Shown piece after piece: positions 52,847-64,000 of a DNA stretch of 64,000 nt; positions within the stretch are counted from its first letter, which is position 1; every line of letters starts with the position of its first letter. Origin of the DNA: Allium sativum (Eukaryota; Streptophyta; Magnoliopsida; Asparagales; Amaryllidaceae). Position numbers and translations under genes: made by a program. Location: positions 902,774,177 through 902,838,176 of the forward strand of contig CM060915.1 in the NCBI GenBank assembly GCA_030737875.1. Direction: 5' to 3'. Under the pieces are notes generated by a model. The model worked only from the letters and a program-made list of their open reading frames with translations. It was not told the origin of the DNA and did not search any database.

Positions 52847-54655
52847 CTCCCGTTTCTGGTTCACACTGGGGTGTGAGGCTCGCGAATTAACGCTACACAA
52901 AGTTATTCTATATTAAAGCCGTGCTTTAATCATCAACCACAATACTATGCTTTTCAACAGAAACCTTGATCATTTGCATCTCAGCATGCCGCATAGGCAA
53001 TTCACGCTATGCAACCGATGTCTATCAATCACACAGAATGCAATCAAATGTCAGACACACAGTCCATTTACAAGTTTGTTATGGGTCTGAATGAAACCGG
53101 ACGCACCTTATTCCTCGTCTCATATGTCCAATACAGGAGAGAGGCCCTCGCATATCCAGTCGATCTCCACGTACGTTTGGACGATCACCGCTTATTACCT
53201 TGTCTTGGGTGTACAACCCAATCAAAACATCAGTAATCATCCAAACGATGTGAAGACCTTCGGTCTTCAACCACCGTCTTCATCGCCGACTCATCGCCGA
53301 TTCAGTTACTTAGAATGGGATAAACCCGGTCTTTCCGAATAACTCGGATATATAATAAACAAGTGCTATAAAAACACAACATACGCCTCATTCCAATTCA
53401 GAATATTCTTTCATTCAAATATTCTTATACTTTGGGAAATGTTCCCATTAATTTTATCAAAGATAAATTTTTTAAATTTATTCTTTAATCTTCCTTTGGA
53501 CATCAGTTCAGACCAATTTAAGGTTTATCCAAACTAGTCGGGATTAGCGAACCTTACCGAAGTAATCGTTTATTTAATTTCCCAATCCCAACCTATTCAC
53601 CCCATGAAGTAAAATTGGTAATACTTCATATCTAACACCACAGTGTTATCAGTAAAATTAATTACCATTTCACGTTCAAATCTAATTAAAGATTTAACCA
53701 TCGCTTGGAGCAAAACTGGTGATACTCCATTCTCGGTCATTTCTTGAATTTGATAATTTTAGTTACCAAATTGACCTTTCAATCTATTTAAAGATTCATT
53801 AAAACTCTAATTCACTTTTAATTTCCAAAAATCATTACTTAATGATTATTCAAAGTTAAGAAATTAATCTTATCTTTAACTGGGTTAAAGAACAAATGTC
53901 ATTTAAAACACAGCTCACGATAAACCCAAAATCTCATTCCATTAACAATGGAATTTTCATGGAAAACAGATCGATATTTATAATCGATTTGAGCTTCCAT
54001 ATCTAACCAATAATATAAATGGAATAACGACAAAGCCTTTTAAATTCCATATATATTAACAGTCTTCCTCTACAGAAGCTCACTTCGATTATTACCAAAT
54101 CGAATTTCATTCAATTCCAATTTAATATGTTAAATTGGAAAACTTTATTTTGGAAAATCTTCTTTAAATCTTAACAAAAAATTTATAAATTCCAAATCAC
54201 ATTTCACTGTAAATCGGGTTAAAGAACAAATGTCGTTAAAACACAGTTCGCAATAAACCCAGTTCACATTCCATTTCAATTTCAGTTAAATGTTAATTAA
54301 TTGGTAATTCTTCTTTAAATCTTAGTTAAAAGATTTATTCTTTTCACACGGGGTTTAAGAACAGTGTTACTGAAGACCCAATCTCATCAGTCTCTAATCG
54401 TAAATTAGTGTGAGAACAATTCCCTAAGTATTAATCCCGAAGGCCGAAACCAACATCAGATCAATACCCAAAAAACCATTCAACTAAGCTAATCTCTAGT
54501 TAGTTTCTAATTCTCTTAATTTCATTGGGTTTAAGAAGAGTATTATTAAAGATACCATTCGCAAAAAACCCAAAATCTCATTCTATTATTAATCGAGTTA
54601 AAGAACGAATGTTATTTAAAACACCGTTCATGATAAACCCAAAGACCAATCTATC
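52847..54655 (-). repeat. LTR F1, segment right of element D, truncated
   Basis: It continues from 42700 and is co-linear with 11892-12975 of F2 (CTCTCCCGTTTCTGGTTCAC, then GGATAAACCC, then the hairpin repeats). Similarity ends near 54655 (GATAAACCCAAAGACC), so the promoter half of this LTR is missing or was never here. Five copies of the 48-bp hairpin repeat are at about 53881-53928, 54215-54261, 54350-54381 (half), 54525-54573 and 54593-54640. Confidence 0.72.
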
Positions 54656-55160
54656 TTTTACCTATAATAGAAAGCAGAATGGAGAACATGATGGCGTGAT
54701 AATTTTCTTTCAAATCCTACGTGTCAGCGTTTTAAAGCGCTAACGCTCCTTCCAATACACCATAGAGTAGCGCGCTGTGAAAAAAAATAAAAATAAATAA
54801 ACCGTTCAGCCAACATCATTAACTCCTTAATCACAATTACCTCCATCTGTCCATTTTCAGCGTAAAGTTTTCAGCAACCGATTCATTTCCATTATTCGTT
54901 TCCCCAATCCGTTGTCCACGTTCCACCGCCTTTCTGAGTTTTCCCAACTTCTGTCTTTTGAAATTACTCATATTCAGTCCCAAACCCAGTCTTCTCTAAT
55001 TTTCTCTCCGATTGTTCTCCCAACCATCGATGGTTTTCTGAATCGCGCTTGCAAGTGGTGAACTACAACTCCGGCAAAAATCATTAGAGCTGCGGTTTAT
55101 CTGCGAGGAAAACAATAATTCCTAATTGGTGCGATTTGTACTTCCTCAACAGGTCAGGCC
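54656..55160 (+). promoter_or_regulatory. Possible promoter and first exon of a host transcription unit
   Basis: The texture changes here from repeat DNA to CT-rich, higher-complexity sequence (TTCTCTCCGATTGTTCTCCC and similar), as in plant 5' UTRs. AT-rich AAATAAATAAACC near 54795 could act as a TATA region. TCCTCAACAG-GTCAGG at 55147-55158 could be an exon end. A short ATG frame (ATGGTTTTCTGA) stops at once. No protein is identified. This is an inference from composition only. Confidence 0.3.
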
Positions 55161-57028
55161 TCCAATTAGTTATAGTTTTCGGTAACCTTCCTTTCGTTAT
55201 CCAATTTTTGGTGTTTGTATGTTGTGAACTTAGTTAATAAAATTAAATCTTTGTTTGAATTTATTTGAGAAGTATTGATAAATCCATTCAATATTAACTC
55301 TCCTACATATACGCACAAATTTATGGAAATTAGAGTAAATTTTTTGCGTCAAAAATTGATCTGATCTTAGATGTACGAATTTTGGGTGAATCCACATGAT
55401 CATGCTATTTCTTTACTCAAAAGTACAACATTAGTATATTTTGAATTTATATTCGAAACTCATTGACTTATTATATGAATTTTCCAAAAATCCACTTGTT
55501 ATGTACTCAAAATATTTTTTGATGTAATATAATTTGATCTGTAATTAAAAATAATAAATACAGAGTCATTTTCATATGATGAGCTTTTTGGTCGCAAATG
55601 TCCGGTACTTATTGTTTAAGAATTTTGAAAAGTGAATATGCAAGACAACACATGAAAAATGTTATGTTTATTTGGAATTCACAAATTAACTTGACTAATG
55701 GTACAAAGGGCATTTGCATCAAAACTTTTTATTGGTCACTTTAATTTGAAAAGGTAAATTTATGATCTATACATAGTTATTTGTGGACAATGGGAAGAAG
55801 AATGCAAAGGGTATAATTTATAACAAACAATGCAAACGCTGATGACAATACATTTTACAGAACCACTTGTAGGCGTTAAAGCTTTAAGTGTAAAATAATA
55901 TATTTATCTGATTCGACTCTAAGGTTGAAAGTACGACGATTTCAGTTTACATATCAAAATTAGGAGCAAACTCTTAACAAATGTCGGAAATTTATGTGTG
56001 CATCAAATTTTATAATAAGTGATTTTGTTGATATTTAGCTCCGATTTTTTTGAATTGGATGGAAAAATAATATAAGATTACAAATGTTGTGAGAATTTAA
56101 TTGAATTTATTCCTATGTTATTTTAATCATCCTCTCTTATACATGATATTTAAATGGTTTTAAATCGATTACAGCTAAAGAACATAGAGTTATCTTTCAA
56201 AGATTTTACTCTATCATACTAATATAACACATTGTTTACAAGAATAAAATGTTTGTAAGTTGCTTTAATCGTTGCAGTTATTTTAATTAAAATCAACTGG
56301 TACGTTTTTCAAATGTTGTAGGTTTCAATAGCTTTTTTAGCATTCCTCACTCAACTACTTTCTTATTCCTAACCATATTCCTTTACATGACCTTTCGACA
56401 GATTGTAAATTTAACGATTAAATTAGAAATAATTTGGTAACTACCAGATCATAAAATAACACATATCTATGCCTGTACGTTAGAAATATTAGGCATTTTA
56501 TTATTATATGTTGCAATCATTGATATTAATTCAAACTTTTTTACATGCTATTAAACTGTAATGATATCGGAAGAAATTTTATAATGTTAGCTTAGCAACT
56601 CAGTATCCAAAAACTAACCTAAATACATATGTAGGTCTTCTAAGTTTTGTCCTACTCTTTGGTGTATCTATGTCGAGTGTGGCATTGGGTTCCTTCAAAA
56701 GTAAAACAATTACAACCCTTCCCCTTTTCTTTCGTCGATGTTATTGAAAAGCATGGCATACTAAATCCGCAATGCAGTTTCAGTTTTGACTTTTTTTTGG
56801 GATCATAAATTGGATAATATTTTGGGCATGTAATACTACTATGTGCATGTTTTTTTGGTTTTGCCATCCTGTTATCCACTCTTTGTGGTAAAATGTATGC
56901 AGTATAATACTTTCAATTATTTATGTCCTGATATAAAATAAATAATATGTAGTTCGAACTGAGTTTTACTTCGCCTGGTAATTGTTCACCTGGAAGTAGC
57001 TACTACTAACTCTTTCTGTGTAGTGGAA
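55161..57028. other. AT-rich, intron-like or intergenic stretch
   Basis: The sequence is T- and A-rich, without ORFs above 75 codons, LTR words or visible repeats. It is compatible with a long intron following the possible first exon. I see nothing else in it. Confidence 0.4.
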
Positions 57029-57320
57029 GACCGAGCAAAGCTCAGTTTATAAATGAGAAAAATTTCACTTTAAAACTTAGCATTAAGCTCAATTTATAAA
57101 CTGGGCATTAAGCTTAGTTTATAAAAATCAAACAATACTCATTTTATAAACTGAGCAATCTCAGTTTTATAAACTGACCATTGCACTTAGTTTATAAAAA
57201 CTGAGCAAACGATTTGTTTATAATCTGAGCAAATGCCCATTTGCTCAATTTTATAAATCTGGGCAAAACTAAGAGGATTTACTCAGTTGATAAAATTGGG
57301 CATTTTTAAAACCCGAGCAT
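57029..57320. repeat. Degenerate palindrome array (GCTCAGTTTATAAACTGAGC type)
   Basis: About 11-12 units of roughly 22-28 bp vary around CTCAGTTTATAAACTGAGCA. The consensus is a perfect 20-bp palindrome, and ACTGAGCA or TGGGCATT words recur between the centres. No mobile-element ends are recognised. Confidence 0.7.
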
Positions 57321-57542
57321 TGCTGTCAGTTTGTATAAACTATGTTGCTTTTGGACTGTATTCTTTTCTTTTTTTGTTTATATAAAACGATCATCTATTA
57401 TTTGTATTGGAAAGGCGAAAACCGGAATTTGCATAAACCCATGTTATGCAAGCATCAATTGATATCCGAAAATCAGTTTGTTGCTGCTGTTGCGGTGAAC
57501 TTATTTTACAGTAGCATTACCATAAGACATCACTGTTATTAC

Positions 57543-58181
57543 GGCGCTCGACTAGTCGCGACTAGTCGTCGACTAGTCGGCTAGTCGAGATGGGGACCTC
57601 GACATGAAACGTCGACTGGCCAAACGTCGACTGGAATTGAAACCCTAGAAATCGGAACCCTAAATCGAAGTCTTGATGTCGATTTGGAACCCTAACTCGA
57701 ACTCGAACTCGATTTGGAACCCTAACTCGAACTCGAAATCGAACTCGAACTCGATTTGGAACCCTAACTCGAACTCGAACTCGATTTGGAACCCTAAATC
57801 GAAGTCTCGATCAAGGTTCGAACTTCCGTTTCAGGATCTAGGGCACAAAAAAATGAAGCAGAAGAAAACGAAGGAGAAGAAGAAGAAAACGAAGAAGAAA
57901 ACGAAGGATAAGGTTCGAACTCGATTTGGCCTGATGTTTTGTAAGTTAATAACAATGGACTTCAAAGTTTTGTTACTGTAATTAACTAATTAAGTAATTA
58001 TGGACCATATAAATTTGAAATTATTGGTCATATAAATTTTGTTTACATTTACCAACTACTTAAAAATACAAAATTTGACTACATAAATATATATATTTAT
58101 TTATCGACTAGTCCGACTAGTCTACGACTAGTCCACTAGTCGACTAATTGAACCTCCATCGACTCGACTCGACTTGCCGCC
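57543..58181. mobile_element. Foldback or hAT-like non-autonomous element (639 bp), tentative
   Basis: The ends begin GGCG and end CGCC, and carry clusters of the palindrome CGACTAGTCG (three at the left, about four at the right, in opposite overall orientation). Flanks GTTATTAC (57535-57542) and GTGATTAC (58182-58189) match at 7 of 8 bases, which fits an 8-bp target duplication of the hAT type; the GGCG terminus is unusual for hAT. The interior has tandem AACTCGAACTCG/ATTTGGAACCCT units and telomere-box-like AACCCTAA, then a Lys-coding GAAGAAGAAG stretch, perhaps captured gene 5' sequence. No transposase is present. Confidence 0.5.
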
Positions 58182-60440
58182 GTGATTACCATGTAAGACA
58201 TACATATCTGATCGTCAATGTGTCGATTTATTAACAAAAGTCCTTGCTGCATTCTTACTATACACTTTGAAAACTTATTAGTTGGCTGTGTTTTTATTAT
58301 TTTAGACTGCTAACTCTGTTGATTTATATTAACCATATATGCAGGCGCTTAATTGTTAAATGCTTCTCATTTAATCATTGTACCAGCTATAATAACTTTA
58401 CGTTGTTTTAGAGCTCAAGCTACATTTAATTATTCTATTTCTCACAATTTCCTCTCTTTTCATGGTGGATGTGTTAATTCTTTCCAGGTAAGCTTTGGTT
58501 TTATTATTGCTGACACTATAGCAATTATTTCTATTTCTTCTTTCTTCAACTATGGCACGTTATATCTTCAAATAATCTATGAAACTGTAGCAGTCATATA
58601 ACATAAATGTCATACAATGGTAAATAATTTCAAATTGCAATAAGCATTCATCATTAAATTTGACAAATCAATGGTCCTGTTCTAACAACTAAAAAAGGTT
58701 TGTTTGGGTATGTGTGCTCATTTTACGTGAATTTATTTCCTTTGCTTTAAAAAGGATAAAAGCTCTAAATTTTGATAGTAGCTAAGTTTTGTTTATTATT
58801 ACTATTTTTCCAAGTCAAGTTGGCCTTATAATTGGTTTGTCCACGGTTTTATAAAATTACGACATGTATGAGGCAGAAAACCTGGATAATTTTGTTGATT
58901 TGTAATTTTCACTAATCTTTTTTAAGGTCAGTGAAAGAAATCATAAATTTAATGCAAATGGAAAGAAAGACAAAGATGCAAATAGCACCCAGGTGCACAT
59001 ATATACCAACCTTAGATTGATCAAGTTGATTGCTAATTTGCTATCTTTTTCCTTTTTCCTTTTTTATTAATCAGCAAGAAGGAAGTAAATTTGAGGACAG
59101 TACAGAAGTGAAAAATAAATCAATGAATGGAATATCAGAGCCAAAGAAAAGAGGGCTTTGCTTACTTTCTGTGTCAATGTTTGTAGATTATCTTAATTAA
59201 TTAAATCATGTTGTGAAGAATAAAAATATGAATCTTTTGATGAAAATAACTCATTAATATATTGTGCAATATTGTTGATTATGGTTGATAATAACTTGTG
59301 GTCGTTGAACAGGAGCATGTTTACAGTTTACATGTTAGTACAGATTTATAGTGAATACTGGCCGATGCAGAAATCAACAACTGCTCCCATCCTTCTTTGT
59401 ACATTCGAGGCTACCCTCTGTGATTTGCTCTTTTACTTATTCCTCCTCACATCCCATACCAATTCAGGTAATATTCAATCACTTTGTTCTGTTTTTCTCA
59501 ATTTTCAAACCTTTTCTTATTTAACTACTTAATTTGTTTAGTTTGCATATGACTTTACAGTCTACATCTTCTCCTTACTCTTTCGAACTAATATTGCTAC
59601 TTTATTGATTTTCACCCTCTGCTTTTCAGGTAATGGTTATCATTCCTTAATATAATTTCTCTTCATTTGTTGCTGGAACCAAAAACTTTACACGTTAATT
59701 TCATGTCGTTTTTTTGGTCAATTTGATACTGCTGGGTAAACTTTTTTCTAATTTAAGCCCATCTCTTGGTGGTTCTTTACCTGGGCTCTGAAATTAAGGA
59801 ATATGCTGAGAGTCCCAAATTTCGTTTTGTCAAAATATCCGAAAAACAGGAATAATTAGAGAAACCCTGATTTCCAGTGATATAATCATCCACAGTTTTA
59901 AACATGAGCTATATATTTTGAATATATGATCGATAAAAACATGTCACTGTTAGATTTTTTTTTTTTTTTTTCCTTTTTCTTCGTGATAAGTAAATAAAAA
60001 CTTAGACAAGTTAAACTCAAATGTTCGATATAAAAAATTACTTACGGCCAGTTTCACACGCATTTATCATTACTACAGAATCTTGGTATTGCACAAATTT
60101 TTTGTAGCTATATCTGGGGTGCAAACTACGAAATATTATATCATCAATAAGTAGCTTTGAAGTCCAACATGATCTGCGTAGGGAGTTTGAGGTGATCTGC
60201 ACAATGGGACCTGAGCGCATGTGGCAATATTAGTAAAATACAAATGATTACTTGATACTTCATTTTCATTAGTTTATTTTGGGTTCTTAAGTTTTTGATA
60301 AGTTATATGTGTTGATTTTGGCTGATGCATAAAACTATAAGAACTGTTTCATTAGATGGCTATTGAATTCATACGTTAAATAAGTCAGTTTTATTAGCCA
60401 TTTGGTTTCTCTATCTGGTGGATGCTTACTTTAAAAAAAA
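58182..60440 (+). other. Host sequence with possible small exons, no coding gene identified
   Basis: Two stretches have acceptor and donor words in the right order. About 58412-58488 runs from TTTTAG to TTTCCAG-GTAAGC; about 59311-59467 runs from TGAACAG to AATTCAG-GTAATA. They are short, and their reading frames do not join into a recognisable protein. The rest is AT-rich, with a T run near 59957. This could be part of a long non-coding or fast-evolving transcript, or chance. Confidence 0.25.
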
Positions 60441-60562
60441 AAGTCACCGAAGACTAAGGCAAGCCGTTCGTCTTCGGAAGGTGTAAGGCAATCCAGACCG
60501 CGCATTAACCCCCTTGGACCTCCACTACACCGGGTTATTTTTGCTCAAGGGATAGTTGCCCG
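60441..60562 (-). other. GC-richer island with a perfect 8-bp hairpin, possibly a SINE fragment
   Basis: CCGAAGAC (60447-60454) pairs with GTCTTCGG (60470-60477). The following GC-richer text (GCGCATTAACCCCCTTGGAC, CACTACACCGGG) stands out from its AT-rich surroundings. On the minus strand the island ends in a T run (AAAAAAAAAA on the plus strand at 60433-60442). This would suit a tRNA-like SINE tail, but clear A and B boxes are not seen. Confidence 0.3.
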
Positions 60563-61645
60563 TAGTTGATTAAATATGATTTATGGATAATTATGAAAAT
60601 AAACAAATACAGGTTTCAAATGTTCCCTGACGACCACTATTCAGCATTAACTATATTTTACAGAGGCTTAATTTCATTAATTACTACTATTTACATGCGT
60701 CTCCGCGTACGCATATCAGCATTAGCTATAGGTTACTCTGTGCGCGCATCTCCACATACATGCATGCCCACATACACAACTGGGAATAATTCAGTATTGA
60801 ATGTGGAGTTTAAGGGCAACAGGAACTCTGAATCTGTAGAAAGCAGTTATCAGGATGGAACTTCATGAGATAAAGAGGTCGATAAGGTTTTTTTCTTCTC
60901 TTGATTAATATTAATTCTTAGTTTTGGGTTATGTATGTCCTTTGATTCTAGAGACAAGCCTGTTAATTTAGAGTCCTTCACTATAAAATTCAATGTCCAT
61001 TAAGGTTCAAAATCATTTAAATGAAATGCATACGAAGTCTGATTAACAATAACTCTTTTATATTTCTTATCATTTCCTTTTATTTCTGTTATAGTCAGCT
61101 AGGAATGAATATGCATGCATGTTATTTTTTGGAGCCTTAATGCAACTATACATATCAATGCTCCTATATGAAGAGGGTAATTTGAATTTTAATGCAGTTT
61201 CATACGGTGAAAGTTTGTTGATCAGCATAACCAAACTTAGGTGTTTTTGTTAGGACCTTAATTATGATTTATCAGCATGATTATCTTAAGGAAACTGATG
61301 CAAATTTTGGTGAATGCATTTTGTATCCGAAGTTTACTTAATTCACTCATTGTCAGAAAAATAACATCATAAGGGTGAGGAATTGGATATATGTATAACA
61401 AGCATTTAGAGGACTGAAACCATACATTATGAACCCACTAAATAGGTAATAAATTATTGGTTATGTCTATATCACATTGGGTATAGGCTATAAATATTTG
61501 AATTCGGTGTAAGGTAATGATTACCATAACATATAAGGAAATATTCTTACAATTTATAATTTAACCCAGTCTACATTGACATAGCTCTCAGACTATATAT
61601 TTTAGTGGCTTGGTAATTAATATGTCCATTAGGTGTAGAGAGTTA
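60563..61645 (+). other. Host sequence with one higher-complexity stretch
   Basis: From about 60653 (after ATTTTACAG) to 60870 the composition is less AT-rich, and one frame is open for about 70 codons, ending ESVESSYQDGTS before a stop. GATAAG-GTTTTT follows as a possible exon end. No family is recognised. From 60900 to 61645 the sequence is AT-rich and featureless. Confidence 0.25.
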
Positions 61646-62576
61646 TGATACGGTTACTTGTGACGCACCTGTGGATACAAACACATGCATAAAAGAATTA
61701 TCCAGAAGCCACGGAGATTATTGGATTGAAATGCATATGGAATCAATTCAGTTATGCAGGCAGAAAAGCACAGGCATATTGTGCCAAAGTAAACTTTTAC
61801 TTTATTGTATTTAGAAATTAGTTTTAATTTTACAATTTTGTTATGAGGTAGAGAAAGTATTCAGTTATAAAATGGGTATAGGAAATGCGTAGCAAGTGCT
61901 AGAAAAGTGGAAAAGCATCTATAAATGTACCTGTAATTGAGTAGAAAAATATAGAAAAGTATTTGCATTTCTTCTCTCTCGAATAGCTCTGCTCCTATTT
62001 CCAGTAATGTCTTCTTTTTCTTAATCTACCTCTCTTAAATACTCCTCCACACCTATCAATTGATACGCATTAAGAAAAAAGCAGATCTAGATGAGGAAGA
62101 GAATTGAGTTGAAGAGCAGATCTGGACAAAGAGGGAGGAGAGAACCTTGGTGAAAGCACCAATTGATAGGTGTGGAGGAGTATTTAAGAGAGGTAGATTA
62201 AGAAAAAGAAGACATTACTGGAAATAGGAGCAGAGCTATTCGAGAGAGAAGAAATGCAAATACTTTTCTATATTTTTCTACTCAATTACAGGTACATTTA
62301 TAGATGCTTTTCCACTTTTCTAGCACTTGCTACGCATTTCCTATACCCATTTTATAACTGAATACTTTCTCTACCTCATAACAAAATTGTAAAATTAAAA
62401 CTAATTTCTGAATACAATAAAGTAAAAGTTTACTTTGGCACAATATGCCTGTGCTTTTCTGCTTGCATAACTGAATTGATTCCATATGCATTTCAATCCA
62501 ATAATCTCCGTGGCTTCTGGATAATTCTTTTATGCATGTGTTTGTATCCACAGGTGCGTCACAAGTAACCGTATCA
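61646..62576. repeat. Near-perfect inverted repeat, two 417-bp arms around a 97-bp spacer
   Basis: The left arm 61646-62062 and right arm 62160-62576 are reverse complements with only two mismatches that I can find (GCAGGCAG against GCAAGCAG, and TATTTAGAA against TATTCAGAA). Both arms contain the exon-like text encoding DTNTCIKELSRSHGDYW, the source of a 73-codon minus-strand frame at 62330-62551. The spacer repeats GCAGATCT twice. A transcript would form a 417-bp duplex. No terminal repeat or target duplication of a known transposon family is seen at the outer edges. Confidence 0.92.
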
Positions 62577-64000
62577 AGTTAATTTTCCTTTATTGGCATT
62601 AATGATGTCAATCATACACTGTTACAAGAGTAATTAACATACAGTGATATTAGCTTAGAATCAGAGTTGGATATGGTACCAAACAGCAATGTTAAAAGCT
62701 CAGTCAAATGGTTGTTGATGTAAATGTATAAAGTCAAGCACAGAGCCTTGGCTAATGTAGCTTTCTACGGCGGCACAGATTACTTGACGTTGGTCCTTAT
62801 GTTTTGAACCTTATTCAGATGTTATGGGACAGTTAGTGGTGCTGTCTTTCTGGTGATGATTCTCAAGAGCTCGATTTTTGCTGCTGTGTTGATGTGGTGA
62901 GCTAAGTATGATTTTTGCTGATGAGGATTGTTATTTTTTAGCTGCCATTGTGGTAGATTTTGTGCTTTGTTTATGTTATGCTTCGTTAGTTTAATGATTG
63001 TATGTCAGCAGTGATGTGCATATTTCCAGGCTGCAATACTTTGTTTTCTTCTGTTTTGGGTTGATGCGGTTGTCTATGATGTAGTTGGTTGGTCTAGGCT
63101 CATACGTAATTCTGCTCAGCCTGGAATTTGTATGTACTTCGGGTATTGTTTGCAATCAAGGGGATGAGTTTTTTTTCAAAAATAAATTTACGTTTCTAAA
63201 TTCATTCGTATGGCTATGAAACTGCCATGTCATTGTTTCCTTCTACTTCCTATCAGCGCAGGTAGGCATCCATATACTGGTAATTAGTGCAAAATATAAA
63301 TTGATAGCCCAAAAGCTTGATGTATGTAACTGTATCTTAGAACTGCTGTAGAAGGAACAAAGGCTTTATTTTATATGTTATGGAAATCCCAGATCATCGA
63401 AAAAATGGTCCACGAAAGAATGTTGGTGTTGTCATGCGGTTCTTGCCCTGATGGATTAATAATTGTCTCATGCCTGGTTTATATTATGGTATTTTTCATT
63501 CTTTAGGAGTAAACTATATGTTCAGCTGTGACAAAGTATTATGATCGCACAAAAAACCATGTGCTTCCACAGTTTATAGCAAATGGCTGATAAATTCACA
63601 AACATCAAACTGCCTTCTTAACCTGTAGCGCTCTAATTTTTGTGATAGATGTGGATGTTTGATCCAAATGATGGGGGAGCCTGGTGCATGTACTTTTGTA
63701 CTGTTATAATTGTAATGACCTATACTATTAATCATATAAATTATTTAATTAAATATAAACTTTCAAACGAGATTTTTTTACGTTTAAAATAGAATTTAGA
63801 TAAGTTGACTGTAATAACCATCTATTGTCCCCCCTACTTTGTTTGCTATGTTGACCCCGTCAGAGAGTTAATCTACTTTCTCTCCACCCCCAATCTCTAT
63901 GTTCGTACGTTGTTTTAACATGTTTATCCGCTCTTCACCCATAGTTCCTTAATCCTATACACATGGCTAAAAACCATTTTAATAAAAGCACTTCAATCCA
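62577..64000. other. Host sequence without a recognised gene
   Basis: From 62760 to 63180 the plus strand is G/T-rich with TGTTGATG- and GGTTGGTC-like words, ending in GAGTTTTTTTTCAAAAATAAA. This resembles a 3' UTR or the 3' tail of a plant LINE, but no reverse transcriptase words are present. From 63181 to the end the sequence is AT-rich, and I see nothing specific. Confidence 0.35.

Noticed and set aside
57673..57981. 102-codon ORF rich in Asn-Ser and Lys in the foldback element
   Set aside because: Tandem ACTCGA units and a purine run produce it; it is more likely captured 5' sequence or chance than a gene.
58353..58601. 82-codon ORF, and the similar 86-codon ORF at 59272-59532
   Set aside because: Hydrophobic, T-rich frames in AT-rich DNA that cross possible splice sites; no family recognised. 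Mentioned only as exon-like scraps.
60441..60562. tRNA gene or SINE
   Set aside because: No convincing A and B boxes or cloverleaf; only a hairpin and compositional contrast, so it is listed with low confidence only.
62330..62551. 73-codon minus-strand ORF in the right arm of the inverted repeat
   Set aside because: The same text exists in the left arm with a TAG instead of CAG, and the arms are a duplication; kept as evidence of gene-derived content, not as a gene.
62760..63180. Truncated LINE 3' end
   Set aside because: The G/T-rich tail and A-rich end are suggestive, but there is no reverse transcriptase remnant and no target duplication that I can see.

Overview
This is nuclear DNA of a flowering plant. 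It is AT-rich and heavily methyl-repeat-like, and it is made almost entirely of nested Ty3/gypsy LTR retrotransposons of the chromovirus type (gag with two CCHC knuckles, a chromodomain-like integrase tail, tRNA-iMet primer sites, unusually long LTRs of 2.9-4.1 kb or more). I see no bacterial, organellar, tRNA, rRNA or CRISPR features. The species cannot be named from the sequence alone.

Layout. (1) 1-4403: the 3' end of element A (integrase and chromodomain with one stop, then a 2.9-kb LTR). A sits inside the 5' LTR of element B (4404-11656), whose coding region is decayed. (2) 11657-16739: LTR F2, an older minus-strand LTR into which B inserted; F2 itself abuts a second LTR of the same family, F3. 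(3) F3 is broken into 16740-18019, 26957-28768 and 39164-40378 by two complete younger insertions. Element E (18020-26951, target duplication CACAC) carries only gag. Element C (28769-39158, target duplication ATATA) has gag followed by a broken pol. (4) 40379-41614: the short interior of the old minus-strand element F. (5) F1, the 5' LTR of F (41615-42700 and 52847 to about 54655), is split by the complete minus-strand element D (42701-52841, target duplication GTCCT); the uninterrupted paralogous site survives in F2 near 11887. (6) About 54656-64000: non-LTR sequence that looks like a TE-poor host locus (leader-like start, AT-rich intron-like DNA, no long ORF). It contains a palindrome array, a 639-bp foldback-type element and a 417-bp-arm, nearly perfect inverted repeat.

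Relative ages, from substitutions between paired LTRs counted by eye: B about 30 in 0.78 kb (4%), D about 35 in 3.0 kb (1.2%), E about 40 in 3.6 kb (1.1%), C about 10 in 3.1 kb (0.3%). C, D and E have young LTR pairs around interiors that are deleted or already decayed, so they were probably mobilised in trans by an autonomous relative not seen complete here.

The most interesting structure is inside the LTRs. All five families A-E share, in the same order: a GTCGAC-rich U3, a TATA box, a GTAAGT-like donor, a family-specific tandem repeat, a pair of hairpins whose stems differ in sequence but keep pairing, a short CACC/GGTG hairpin, a TCAGTC/GACTGA stem-loop, then a long C tract ending in CAG like a 3' splice site. 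A second acceptor-like site lies just before the gag ATG. This suggests a conserved, structured and possibly spliced LTR leader. Everything about splicing or RNA function is inference from sequence.
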